A stretch of DNA of 28,569 bases, taken from positions 1 through 28,569 of the IMG/VR virus record IMGVR_UViG_3300027856_000179; one strand, given 5' to 3'. The notes under the pieces were generated by a model that worked only from the letters and a program-made list of their open reading frames with translations, ran no database searches and was not told where the DNA came from. Within the stretch, counting starts at the first letter, position 1; every line of letters begins with the position of its first letter. Source of the stretch: a virus. The position numbers and the translations under genes are program-made. Shown here piece by piece: positions 14,703 to 22,214 of the stretch.

Positions 14703-14740
14703 GGGAGGTTGGGATTCCCGCCTCCCGTTAGAGGGAATCC
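14703..14740 (+). promoter_or_regulatory. H-type pseudoknot-capable leader covering the SD
   Basis: GGGAGG (14703-14708) pairs with CCTCCC (14721-14726), and GGATTCCC (14712-14719) pairs with GGGAATCC (14733-14740). The strands interleave, so both stems together make a classical H-type pseudoknot with 3-, 1- and 6-base loops. The only SD-like sequence for ATG 14744 (GAGGG, 14731-14735) falls largely in the second stem, so the fold should block initiation. No match to a known riboswitch class is apparent to me. Confidence 0.5.
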
Positions 14741-14743
14741 ATT

Positions 14744-15403
14744 ATGTCAGAACCGCTCCAAGGCATCTTTTGGACAGGTGATGTTGACAATCATTACATA
14801 GGCCATCAATTCGAGGAAATATTCAAATCACGTATCTACGCCCCTTATTTAGAATCCACAAAAGACGCTATTGTCTTTGATGTGGGGGCTAACGTAGGGG
14901 TGTTCTCATTGTACGCCTCTAAATACGCCAAGCACGTTTATGCTTTTGAACCAGCCCTAGAACACTTTGATACTCTTAATAGAATGGTCGCCTTCAACCA
15001 CTTAGATAATGTAACTCCCATTAAGAAGGCTATTTATATAAATGACGGTGTTTTACCTTTCTACCATAATAAGAATCGTACAATGTACTCACTCCACATG
15101 GGGGTTGAAGATGGATCTCAACCAAAAGAGCACGTGGAGACAGTAAGACTAGATACTTTTATGAAGGAGCAGAAGATAGATCACGTTAATATGTTGAAAC
15201 TAGATATAGAAGGTAGTGAGTTTGAGATACTAGGAAGTGAGAGTTTCCGTAAGGTTGCTCCAAAGATTGATGTAGTTATTGGCGAAACGCACCAGTGGGC
15301 TAATAGACATCCTCATCAGATAGTGGAGGCTTTAAAAAACAACGGGTTTAAGTTTGAACCCATACAAGGGGATGCCCAACTATTTGTAGGTAAACGTATA
15401 TGA
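14744..15403 (+). CDS. FkbM-family methyltransferase 1
   Basis: The product is 219 aa. SAM motif I is FDVGANVGVFS at residues 45-55, the acidic motif II region is YAFEPALEHF, and the family's late motif MLKLDIEGSEFEIL is at 150-163. FkbM enzymes O-methylate diverse substrates, commonly sugars or polyketides. It is first in the operon, behind the pseudoknot leader. The next gene is its paralogue and overlaps it by ATGA. With the sugar enzymes downstream, a glycan hydroxyl is the likely target, although no substrate is visible in sequence. Confidence 0.9.
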   Translation: MSEPLQGIFWTGDVDNHYIGHQFEEIFKSRIYAPYLESTKDAIVFDVGANVGVFSLYASKYAKHVYAFEPALEHFDTLNRMVAFNHLDNVTPIKKAIYINDGVLPFYHNKNRTMYSLHMGVEDGSQPKEHVETVRLDTFMKEQKIDHVNMLKLDIEGSEFEILGSESFRKVAPKIDVVIGETHQWANRHPHQIVEALKNNGFKFEPIQGDAQLFVGKRI

Positions 15404-16143
15404 TGAAAGGCACTGTTCAAACTAAAACTTTAAATAACAATAAGGTAACAGCGTTCTGGTTTCCTATCGCAGAAAAAGAGTTTCAACTACAAATTAATGA
15501 GATCTTTGGTGAGGAGCTATATAAGTTAGGAAAAAGAAAAAAGGGAGGGGTTTATTTAGACATAGGTGCCTGTCTTGGTTTAGCGTCAATATACTTTAGG
15601 GATTGGGCTAAGATGATTTATGCAGTGGAGCCATCCACTGAATGTTACAAGGCTCTATTTAACAACACTAAAGAAATTACAAACATACAAACCTTTAACT
15701 GTGCTATGGCTGATAAAAATGCCCGTTTAAAACTCTGTAGTATCAATTCTAAGAGCGTTCCACAGACTTTTTACCCAGGTAATAAAAGCGTTGTTGGTAG
15801 CGAAATAGTACCCTGTAAAACTATGGATGTATTCTTTAAGGAAAACAAGATAAACCACATTGATGTTATGAAACTTGATGTGGAAGGTAGCGAATATTCC
15901 TTACTAGCGAGCCCTGGTTTTGCTAAGGTAGCCGATAAGATAGACTTTATTATTGGTGAGTCACACTTTACTAATGATGGTGCGGCTCCTTTATTTATCC
16001 CTGAAATATTAAAAGAGTATGGGTTTAAAACTAAGTTCTTGAAAGAAAAGAACTTCATTAGGCATTTAGGTATGACCTTTGGAAAAGTAGACAAAATCTA
16101 TTCCGTTAATGTTAGAACAATGTTTTATGCAGAAAGGAAATAA
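15400..16143 (+). CDS. FkbM-family methyltransferase 2
   Basis: The product is 247 aa. Motif I is LDIGACLGLAS (residues 53-63), the acidic region is YAVEPSTECY, and the FkbM signature is MKLDVEGSEYSLL (157-169). It shares layout with the preceding gene, so the pair probably arose by old duplication or parallel gain. Either ATG 15400 (overlapping the previous stop) or the adjacent ATG 15403 could start translation. Its stop overlaps the next gene. A different position on the same glycan is a reasonable inference for the second copy. Confidence 0.88.
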   Translation: MMKGTVQTKTLNNNKVTAFWFPIAEKEFQLQINEIFGEELYKLGKRKKGGVYLDIGACLGLASIYFRDWAKMIYAVEPSTECYKALFNNTKEITNIQTFNCAMADKNARLKLCSINSKSVPQTFYPGNKSVVGSEIVPCKTMDVFFKENKINHIDVMKLDVEGSEYSLLASPGFAKVADKIDFIIGESHFTNDGAAPLFIPEILKEYGFKTKFLKEKNFIRHLGMTFGKVDKIYSVNVRTMFYAERK

Positions 16144-16637
16144 TGCGTGACTTTTTTAAAACATTACCCCAGACAGATAAGTTAACAGGGGTTGAGGTTG
16201 GGGTGTACCGAGGCGACAACGCTTTATTGATACTAAAAGGGCTACCCTATTTGGAGAAACTTTATCTAGTAGATCCTTATACTGATTACAGAGATGCAGA
16301 AAGTTACGTAGCAATGAGTGAGATGGAGTTTAGTGAGAAAGAAGCTAAAGAGAAATTGAAGGCTTTTGAACAAAAGATCACTTGGATTAAGAAACCTTCT
16401 GTGGAAGCCTCCGCAGATTTTGATAACAGTAGTTTAGACTTTGTGTATATAGACGGAAACCACCAAACTGATTACGTTAAAGAGGATATAAAAGCTTGGA
16501 TGGATAAACTAAAAGACGATGGTGGGATGGGTGGTCACGATTACACTTATAAGTTTGTTAAACAGGCTGTAGATGACATGGCAGAATTTTATGACTATGG
16601 TCTAGCCCACAAGAAAGGCGATTGGTGGTTTGTATGA
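16143..16637 (+). CDS. Class I SAM methyltransferase (Methyltransf_24 type)
   Basis: The product is 164 aa. VEVGVYRGDNA (17-27) is motif I, YLVDPYTDYRD carries the SAM ribose-binding acid, and LDFVYIDGNHQTDYVKEDI followed by GGMGGHDY is the Methyltransf_24 pattern. Enzymes of this type occur in glycan and antibiotic pathways. The protein is compact, with no extra domain. It overlaps the upstream FkbM gene at its ATG, and GroES starts on its own stop codon. It is the third methyltransferase in a row, implying multi-site modification. Confidence 0.85.
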   Translation: MRDFFKTLPQTDKLTGVEVGVYRGDNALLILKGLPYLEKLYLVDPYTDYRDAESYVAMSEMEFSEKEAKEKLKAFEQKITWIKKPSVEASADFDNSSLDFVYIDGNHQTDYVKEDIKAWMDKLKDDGGMGGHDYTYKFVKQAVDDMAEFYDYGLAHKKGDWWFV

Positions 16638-16936
16638 GTAAACTAATCCCGTTGCCAGGATACATATTAATAGAACCAATAGAAGAAGAGGATACTACAG
16701 TGTCAGGGTTGGTGTTACCAGAGTCAGCTAAAGAGAAGCCAGCTAAGGGTAAGGTGCTGGCTGTCGAAGCAGAAATAGGAAATGAAGATGATAAATATAG
16801 GGATGCACAGGTAAAAGAAGGGCAAGTAGTAGTGTTCAAAAAGTGGGGAGGGCAAGACGTAGAGGATCAAGGTAAGGAATTAAAGCTTGTAAAATTCGAT
16901 GAAGTAATGGGGGTATATGAAGAAAAAAAAGAGTAG
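16634..16936 (+). CDS. groES: Phage-encoded co-chaperonin GroES
   Basis: The product is 100 aa, matching the family length. PLPGYILIEPIEEEDT, then the mobile loop ending in SGLVLPESAKEKPAKGKVLA, correspond to GroES (the LVL triplet matches the GroEL-binding IVL). GDDK-like GNEDDKYRDAQVKEGQVVVF and the C-terminal DEVMGVYE complete the beta-barrel. I start at ATG 16634, which overlaps the methyltransferase stop (ATGA), rather than at the in-frame TTG upstream. It should cap the neighbouring GroEL. Carriage next to groEL suggests a complete phage chaperonin. Confidence 0.93.
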   Translation: MSKLIPLPGYILIEPIEEEDTTVSGLVLPESAKEKPAKGKVLAVEAEIGNEDDKYRDAQVKEGQVVVFKKWGGQDVEDQGKELKLVKFDEVMGVYEEKKE

Positions 16937-17057
16937 GCTAGAAAAAGGTATAGCATGGTTAATTGAGTTTACCTGTGAACATAGGATTATTCTTTCGGAT
17001 AAAGAAGTTAGAGAATTCATTTCCTTATTAGGTAAAAATTATGACGAAGTTTCTTAA
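16917..17057 (+). CDS. Small basic protein between groES and groEL (46 aa)
   Basis: ATG 16917 follows a G-rich stretch (ATGGGGGTAT). The 46-aa product starts MKKKKSRLEKGIAWLIEF and contains CEHRIILSDKEVREFISLLG. It overlaps the groES end by 20 bases and the groEL start by 17, each in a different frame, and so fills a gap that would otherwise have no role. It has a basic N-terminus and amphipathic helices. No family is recognised. The SD is weak, so translation may depend on coupling to groES. Confidence 0.45.
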   Translation: MKKKKSRLEKGIAWLIEFTCEHRIILSDKEVREFISLLGKNYDEVS

Positions 17058-18633
17058 AGACATAAAGTTTGACACTCAAGCTAGAGAAAGTCTACTTAAA
17101 GGTATGAACGTAGTTGCTGATGCTGTAGGTTCTACGCTAGGTCCAAGAGGACGTAACGTGGCTGTAGACCAGTATCAGGAAGTAGATGTACCACCTACTG
17201 TACTGCATGATGGCGTATCAGTAGCCCGTTCCATTAACTTACCAGATAACTTCGAGGATATGGGAGCTAGGCTTCTAAAAGATGCAGCTCTCCAGACTAA
17301 TGAGAAGGCAGGGGATGGTACTACCACCGCTACTATACTAGCCCAGGCTATTGTTAAAGAAGCTGTTAAGAACATAGAAGCTGGTAGTAATCCTATGGTG
17401 TTGAAGGCTGAGATAGAAGAAGCTACCAAGTGTGTGTTAGCAGAACTAAAACGATTGAGTAAGAAGATAGCTTCTGATACCGAGATAGAACAAGTTGCTA
17501 CAATCTCTGCTGCTGATCCAAACATAGGTAATCTTGTTTCTCAAGCACTACGGAAGGTAGGTAAAGATGGTGTGATTACAGTTGAAGAAGGTAAGACTAT
17601 GGAGACTGAAGTAGAGTATAAACAGGGGATGGAGATTAACCAAGGTTACTTATCTCCTTACTTTGTAAGCGAACACGAAAAGGAAGCAGCAATTATAGAC
17701 GATCCATATATTTTACTAACAGACAAAAAACTAAACTACGGGTATGTGCTACAGCCTTTCTTAGAGAACTTCCTAAAGACTGGTCATAAAAACTTAGTGG
17801 TATTTGCAGGGGACTTAATTGAGGAAGGTATGCAAATGCTAGTTGTTAATAAGTTGCGTGGCGTTCTCAACGTGGTAGCCGTTCAAGCACCCGCCTTCGG
17901 AGATCGAAGGATTGACGAACTTGAAGACTTGGCCACCCTTGTAGGAGGCCACGCTATCTTAGAAGACTCTGGAACAGAATTAAAGTCTGTAAATATTACA
18001 GAGCTTGGTAAAGCTGACAAAGTAGTTGTTACTAAGGAATCTACAGTTATTCTTAATGGTCATGGGAATAAGAAACATATAACTAGAAGAGTTGATGAAC
18101 TGCGTGAACAAATAAAAATATCTACCAATGACTATGATAGACAAGTCAAAGAAGAACGTCTTGCTAAGTTAGCGGGAAGTGTTGCTATCATCCATGTGGG
18201 TGCCGCAACAGAAGTTGAGCTAAAAGAAAAGAAAGAAAGAGTCATTGATGCCGTTGCTGCGACCAAAGCAGCAGTTGAGGAAGGGATTATAGCAGGTGGG
18301 GAGGTAACGCTGCTCTACATGGCTCTCAGAGGCTTGGAAGGTGCATTTGAGGCTACGGGTGGTAAGATACTTAGGGAAGCTTTGAAGGCACCGTTTAAGC
18401 AGCTAACCAGTAATGCGGGGTTTGACTACGCTGAAGTCTTACAGAAACTGTCTGGTAAAGAATATCCTATGGGAATAGACGTATTGGATGGGGAAATTAA
18501 AGATATGATTAAGTCTGGGATTATAGATCCTGTTAAAGTCACTAGGAGTGCTTTAGAGAACGCTGTTTCTGTGGCAGTGATGGCTTGTACTACTAATACA
18601 TTAATAGTTGATTTACCGAAAGAAAAGGAATGA
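17041..18633 (+). CDS. groEL: Phage-encoded chaperonin GroEL
   Basis: The product is 530 aa against about 548 in E. coli. The ATP site is intact: D57 in LHDGVSVAR, D92 in AGDGTTTAT, and the catalytic-aspartate equivalent D403 in IDAVAATKAAVEEG. The apical substrate and GroES face keeps GYLSPYF (202-208). Oddities: the usual AGGGVAL is AGGEVTL here (E421), and the Gly-Gly-Met tail is absent, the protein ending DLPKEKE. With GroES it would form a folding chamber for phage proteins in the host cytoplasm. The stop overlaps the next gene's start. Confidence 0.95.
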   Translation: MTKFLKDIKFDTQARESLLKGMNVVADAVGSTLGPRGRNVAVDQYQEVDVPPTVLHDGVSVARSINLPDNFEDMGARLLKDAALQTNEKAGDGTTTATILAQAIVKEAVKNIEAGSNPMVLKAEIEEATKCVLAELKRLSKKIASDTEIEQVATISAADPNIGNLVSQALRKVGKDGVITVEEGKTMETEVEYKQGMEINQGYLSPYFVSEHEKEAAIIDDPYILLTDKKLNYGYVLQPFLENFLKTGHKNLVVFAGDLIEEGMQMLVVNKLRGVLNVVAVQAPAFGDRRIDELEDLATLVGGHAILEDSGTELKSVNITELGKADKVVVTKESTVILNGHGNKKHITRRVDELREQIKISTNDYDRQVKEERLAKLAGSVAIIHVGAATEVELKEKKERVIDAVAATKAAVEEGIIAGGEVTLLYMALRGLEGAFEATGGKILREALKAPFKQLTSNAGFDYAEVLQKLSGKEYPMGIDVLDGEIKDMIKSGIIDPVKVTRSALENAVSVAVMACTTNTLIVDLPKEKE

Positions 18634-19364
18634 AGCGAGCTTTCTATACAATAGCTGATAAGAACGTCCAGAAAGAACTGACAATGATGAAGAACTCATT
18701 GGGTAAGTTCCATCCGAATGAAGAACTTGTTGTGTTTGCGGACCAAGATATTCAAGCAACTAGAGATCCCCAGTTCTTTTACCGATCCACTCCTTACGTT
18801 GCTGACTTTCTGTTTAATAAAGGATATGATCAGCTCTGTAAGTTAGATGCAGACCAGATTATTGCAGGGGATCTGTCAGATATATGGGAAGGTGACTACG
18901 ATGTAGCGGTAGTTAATAATTCTAACCCCAGAGAATACAAAGCATATCCTTATACTATCTGGAACTTACATCCTCTTTCGTATATTAACAACGGGTTAGT
19001 TGTGTTAAAGAACAAAAGCTTTGCTGCTCATTGGAAGAAGCTGTGTTACTCGTCCCACTTCGACTCTTATCAGATGAAGGAACAGGATTTACTTAACATC
19101 ATGTGTTTTTACGGAGACTACAAAGTTAAGTTTCTTGATTCAGGTGATAGTTTTTACGGACTTGCAAGTAAAGGCTACTGGCCCGAAATTATACTAAAAA
19201 ACAAAAAGGAACTGGTGTTACCAGCTAACCAAGAATGGAATAAGGTTGATAAGACAATCAAAGTTATACATTGGGCTGGTGGTCATAACTCGCCAGATAA
19301 GATGAACTACAAGATTAGATTTAAACCAGAGGTAATTGAAAGGCTAGATGAGTTGGTCAAATGA
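18630..19364 (+). CDS. GT8-like glycosyltransferase (GT-A fold)
   Basis: The product is 244 aa. The start overlaps the groEL stop (ATGA). KLDADQIIAGDLSDIW contains the DxD metal and nucleotide-sugar motif (residues 73-75) in the characteristic GT8 setting (LD.D.....DL..LW). The later YINNGLVVLKN and VIHWAGGHNSPD agree with the family's conserved NSG-like and C-terminal His-Gly elements. It probably adds a hexose or a derivative from a nucleotide sugar to an unknown acceptor. The operon context (methyltransferases, epimerase, second transferase) implies glycan building. Its end overlaps the HNH gene. Confidence 0.85.
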   Translation: MKRAFYTIADKNVQKELTMMKNSLGKFHPNEELVVFADQDIQATRDPQFFYRSTPYVADFLFNKGYDQLCKLDADQIIAGDLSDIWEGDYDVAVVNNSNPREYKAYPYTIWNLHPLSYINNGLVVLKNKSFAAHWKKLCYSSHFDSYQMKEQDLLNIMCFYGDYKVKFLDSGDSFYGLASKGYWPEIILKNKKELVLPANQEWNKVDKTIKVIHWAGGHNSPDKMNYKIRFKPEVIERLDELVK

Positions 19365-19747
19365 GGGTTTTACCAAGAGATAAAAAAGGAAGATTTATTA
19401 AAGGTTACCGATACTCTGTAGGAACTGAGTTTAAGTATAAAAACGGTAGTGGTTATAGGCATGTGGTGATTGCAGAACATGCTGTGTGTGATTGGTGTAA
19501 CACAAGTGGTTATTTAGAAGTTGACCATATAGACAATAATCATTGTAACAATAATCTAAATAATCTCAGGGTTTTATGTCATCCTTGTCATACAAACAAA
19601 CATAGAAAAACTACTTGGGACAAAAGAGGAAATGATAGTTGTTTAAAATGTGGAAGGAACGATAGGGAACCAGAAGCGAGAGGGTTATGTCACAACTGTT
19701 ATCAGTATTTATGGCGTAGAAAGGAGTTACCTTGCGTGTACTCGTGA
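19361..19747 (+). CDS. HNH endonuclease with C-terminal zinc-binding domain
   Basis: The product is 128 aa. The HNH nuclease core is CDWCNTSGYLEVDHID, then LNNLRVLCHPCHTNKHR, with zinc cysteines at 43, 46, 73 and 76 and the catalytic DH at 55-56. A second four-cysteine element (CLKCG at 94-98 and CHNC at 110-113) may bind zinc and DNA. The gene sits between the two sugar genes with a 4-base overlap upstream and a 16-base overlap downstream. Free-standing HNH genes in phages are often homing endonucleases, and its seamless nesting suggests an old insertion adapted to the operon. A packaging role is less likely, since it is far from terL. Confidence 0.88.
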   Translation: MRVLPRDKKGRFIKGYRYSVGTEFKYKNGSGYRHVVIAEHAVCDWCNTSGYLEVDHIDNNHCNNNLNNLRVLCHPCHTNKHRKTTWDKRGNDSCLKCGRNDREPEARGLCHNCYQYLWRRKELPCVYS

Positions 19748-20625
19748 CTGGAGGAACAGGATTTCTAGGAACTAACTTTTATCAGTATCTAAGGCGTAAA
19801 GAGCCTAATATTGATGTTACTTTGTTTTCAAGAAGAACTGGAGGAAATGTAAGGAACTACGAGCAGGTGAAGCAAGCTGTGTCTGTTAGTGATTTAGTAG
19901 TTCACATGGCAGCTCAAACTCACGTAGATTTTTCCCTGCACGATGATCTAGAAGACCAAAGTAACTTCATTAGCACCAATGTTAATGGCACTTTAAATGT
20001 AATACACGCTTGCAGAAGATACTATGTGAAGATGATTCATATAAGTACTTCTGAAGTTTATGGAACTAACCAAAGACCAGGTAGTTTTATGAACGAGGAT
20101 CATCCAATACAAGCTCAGGCTGGTATTTATGCCACTACTAAGGCTTGTGCAGACCTAACTTGTAGGATGACAACAATGACTACTGGTGCTGATATAGTTA
20201 TCTTGAGGCCATTTAACTTCTGGGGACCGTATCAGAGCGTGGAGAAACTAATACCTAGATTTATTAGTCAAGCTTTAGCTGGTAAACCTTTAACTATTTA
20301 TGGGGATGGGAAGCAAAAGAGGGATTATGTTTACATAGAAGATGTAGCTAAAGCTGTATGGTTAGCTAAGGATCTTCCTAGCGGTACTATATGTAACATA
20401 GCTACCAGTAAGAACTATACTGTCAATGAGATAGCTAATATGATAAGTACAGATAAAGTGTACGTAGAAGCAAGACCAGGAGAAGTAACGGAGTTGCTTG
20501 GTGGTTTTGTTAAGTTCCATCTTTTAACTGGATGGGAACCAAAAACTGAATTAAATAAAACTAGCATGAAAAAGCTGTTTGACTGGTATGCAGTTAATAA
20601 GTTTATACAACAACCAAAATTATGA
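19732..20625 (+). CDS. NAD-dependent nucleotide-sugar epimerase/dehydratase (extended SDR)
   Basis: The product is 297 aa. The Rossmann motif is TGGTGFLG at residues 6-13. The catalytic set is the serine/threonine of STSEVYG (105-111) and Y133xxxK137 in YATTKACAD. LRPFNFWGPYQ and YGDGKQKRDYVYIEDVAKA are typical of UDP- or dTDP-sugar 4-epimerases and dehydratases. It likely makes a sugar donor for the flanking transferases. The start is TTG at 19732, supported by AAAGGAG at ideal spacing and by the fit MRVLVTGG. Exact sugar specificity cannot be read here. Confidence 0.88.
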   Translation: MRVLVTGGTGFLGTNFYQYLRRKEPNIDVTLFSRRTGGNVRNYEQVKQAVSVSDLVVHMAAQTHVDFSLHDDLEDQSNFISTNVNGTLNVIHACRRYYVKMIHISTSEVYGTNQRPGSFMNEDHPIQAQAGIYATTKACADLTCRMTTMTTGADIVILRPFNFWGPYQSVEKLIPRFISQALAGKPLTIYGDGKQKRDYVYIEDVAKAVWLAKDLPSGTICNIATSKNYTVNEIANMISTDKVYVEARPGEVTELLGGFVKFHLLTGWEPKTELNKTSMKKLFDWYAVNKFIQQPKL

Positions 20626-21617
20626 ACAAACGTAGAGACTTAAAAATACTTTTAAATTCTAATGCTCCTTGGTCAATGAGTGGTTATGGAGTAGCTACTA
20701 GGGATTTACTGCGAAGATGGCACAAGGATGGTTGGCCTGTTGCTTGTAGTGCTTTCTTTGGTTTACAAGGAAACCCGCTTGAGTGGGAAGGTATTAAATG
20801 CTTTCCAAAGATAGGTGACGATTGGGGAGGAGATGCGATGGTAGAGCATGGTAGAACATGGGGTGCTAATGTTGTAATGAGTTTCCAAGATATATGGGTG
20901 CTTAACCCTCATTTTCTTAAACAAATTAAGGTTTGGATTCCTTATGTTCCTATAGATAAAGATCCTGCCCCCGAAGGTGTAATTGATAAGCTAAGATACG
21001 CGTATAAAATTATTACCTTTTCTAAGTTTGGACAACGGGAATTAGAAAAGAAGGGTTTTGCTTCTACCATGATACATGAAGGTACTGACGTAAATATATT
21101 TAAAGCTGAAGATAAAGTTAAAGCCAGAAAAGATATGACCCTTCCTCAAGATGCGTTTGTATTTGGAATGATAGCTGCTAACAAAGAGAATCCCCCACGT
21201 AAAGGGTTCCAAGAGGCTATTGAAGCGTTTAAGATGTTCTCCGACAAGCACCCAGAGGCAGTTATCTTTTTCCATATTCAACAAACCAGCCCGCAGGGTT
21301 TTCCTATTAAGCACTTCCTCAAACACCTGGGAATTGAAAAGAAAGCTTACTTTGTAGAAGGTTATCAAGCAACTCATAATTCTGGATCTGAGGTTATGCG
21401 TACAGAGTATAGTGCATTTGATGTGACACTTCACCCTTCACAAACAGAAGGATTTGGGTTATGTATAGTAGAGTCTCAAGCTTGCGGTACTCCTACCCTA
21501 GTTCAAAGGTGTCAGAGTATGCCTGAGCTTGTAATAGACGGAGTGACTGGTGGTATAGCTGAAACTGCTACAGTAGGTACGCAACTGACGGTTCTTACGT
21601 TCATGTTGCTGACGTGA
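20622..21617 (+). CDS. GT4-like glycosyltransferase, frameshifted near its C-terminus
   Basis: The start overlaps the epimerase stop. The GT-B N-domain starts NAPWSMSGYGVATRDLLRRW. The donor-binding domain has HPSQTEGFGLCIVESQACGT, the EGFG....E motif of GT4, followed by MPELVIDGVTGGIAETAT. After about residue 320 the frame ends in an unrelated TVLTFMLLT. The natural C-terminus continues in another frame (21563-21793). The intact protein would be about 390 aa. The cause may be a real 1-base deletion, an assembly error or recoding. It probably extends the same glycan as the GT8-like enzyme. Confidence 0.8.
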   Translation: MNKRRDLKILLNSNAPWSMSGYGVATRDLLRRWHKDGWPVACSAFFGLQGNPLEWEGIKCFPKIGDDWGGDAMVEHGRTWGANVVMSFQDIWVLNPHFLKQIKVWIPYVPIDKDPAPEGVIDKLRYAYKIITFSKFGQRELEKKGFASTMIHEGTDVNIFKAEDKVKARKDMTLPQDAFVFGMIAANKENPPRKGFQEAIEAFKMFSDKHPEAVIFFHIQQTSPQGFPIKHFLKHLGIEKKAYFVEGYQATHNSGSEVMRTEYSAFDVTLHPSQTEGFGLCIVESQACGTPTLVQRCQSMPELVIDGVTGGIAETATVGTQLTVLTFMLLT

Positions 21618-21793
21618 AGTCTGTTTACGATCAAATGGAAACACTGTACCGTCTTCAGAAAAAAAATACAAAAAAGGTAGCTAAAGACTGTAGGGATAAT
21701 ATCTTGACCAACTTCGATATGGATGTTATAGTTAAGGAACGGTGGATACCTTTGTTCACTGAGTTGCAGGCAGAATTAATACCAAAAGAATGA
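21563..21793 (+). other. Out-of-frame C-terminal segment of the GT4-like glycosyltransferase
   Basis: In the -1 frame relative to 20622-21617, the sequence reads TDGSYVHVADVKSVYDQME and continues to FDMDVIVKERWIPLFTELQA and a TGA at 21791-21793. This is what a GT4 C-terminus looks like, with a final helix crossing back. It has no start codon or SD of its own. Adding one base near 21578-21582 would join GGIAETATVG to TDGSYVHV. A leader hairpin starts soon after it, marking the operon end. Confidence 0.7.
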
Positions 21794-21826
21794 GCACACA
21801 ATAGGGGTGCCGAAGAGAACAAGCTA

Positions 21827-21854
21827 GAAGGCTCTCAACCAGAGAGCTTCTTTT
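21827..21854 (+). terminator. Terminator-like hairpin in leader C
   Basis: GAAG-G-CTCTC pairs with GAGAGCTTC (21827-21850, 9 bp with one bulged G and a 5-base loop), followed by TTTT. It is preceded by TAGAAG, as in leaders A, B and D, and by ACAATAGGGG, similar to leader A. Here it could end the glycosyltransferase operon or act in the leader of the tail unit. No convincing promoter is visible just upstream. Confidence 0.55.
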
Positions 21855-21872
21855 AGTTTGGAGGTGATATAA

Positions 21873-22214
21873 ATGTCAGATAAACAACATAATATGGTAA
21901 CGAGAAGAGGTACTATTACCGTAGTGGGTGCTGATGATGCTACTTTAGCAGGAACTTCTACCCAAGTAATAAATGGGTTAGGCAGGTGGATTGACTTTAC
22001 AACAGCCAATATGGAAGGTTCTGACTCTACTGATATATCAATCGTTGATGAATTTGGTGGCACTGTATATGCCTCTGGAACCAAGGCTGAAAGTACAACA
22101 TTTTCTCTTGGTAGTGTATTTCCTTTATATGGGACGGTTACTATAGTGGCAACGGCAGAAGGTACACAGTCAGCAAGTAGAACGATTCCTTTTGGAATAA
22201 TATATGAAGAATAA
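21873..22214 (+). CDS. Small structural protein, beta-sandwich type (113 aa)
   Basis: A strong SD (TTTGGAGGTGATATAA). The product reads MSDKQHNMVTRRGTITVV, then LGRWIDFTTANMEGSDSTDI and FGGTVYASGTKAES, with a beta-strand rhythm typical of small phage virion proteins that pair with adaptors. I do not recognise a named family. The stop overlaps the next ATG (TAATG), so it is coupled to the tail-fibre-like gene. A decoration or head-tail joining role is inferred from position at the head of the tail unit. Confidence 0.6.
   Translation: MSDKQHNMVTRRGTITVVGADDATLAGTSTQVINGLGRWIDFTTANMEGSDSTDISIVDEFGGTVYASGTKAESTTFSLGSVFPLYGTVTIVATAEGTQSASRTIPFGIIYEE

Noticed and set aside
21657-21676. A-rich slippery sequences as the site of programmed frameshifting in the GT4-like gene.
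   Set aside because: They lie about 80 bases downstream of the place where the frame changes and after the stop of the first frame, so they cannot join the two parts.
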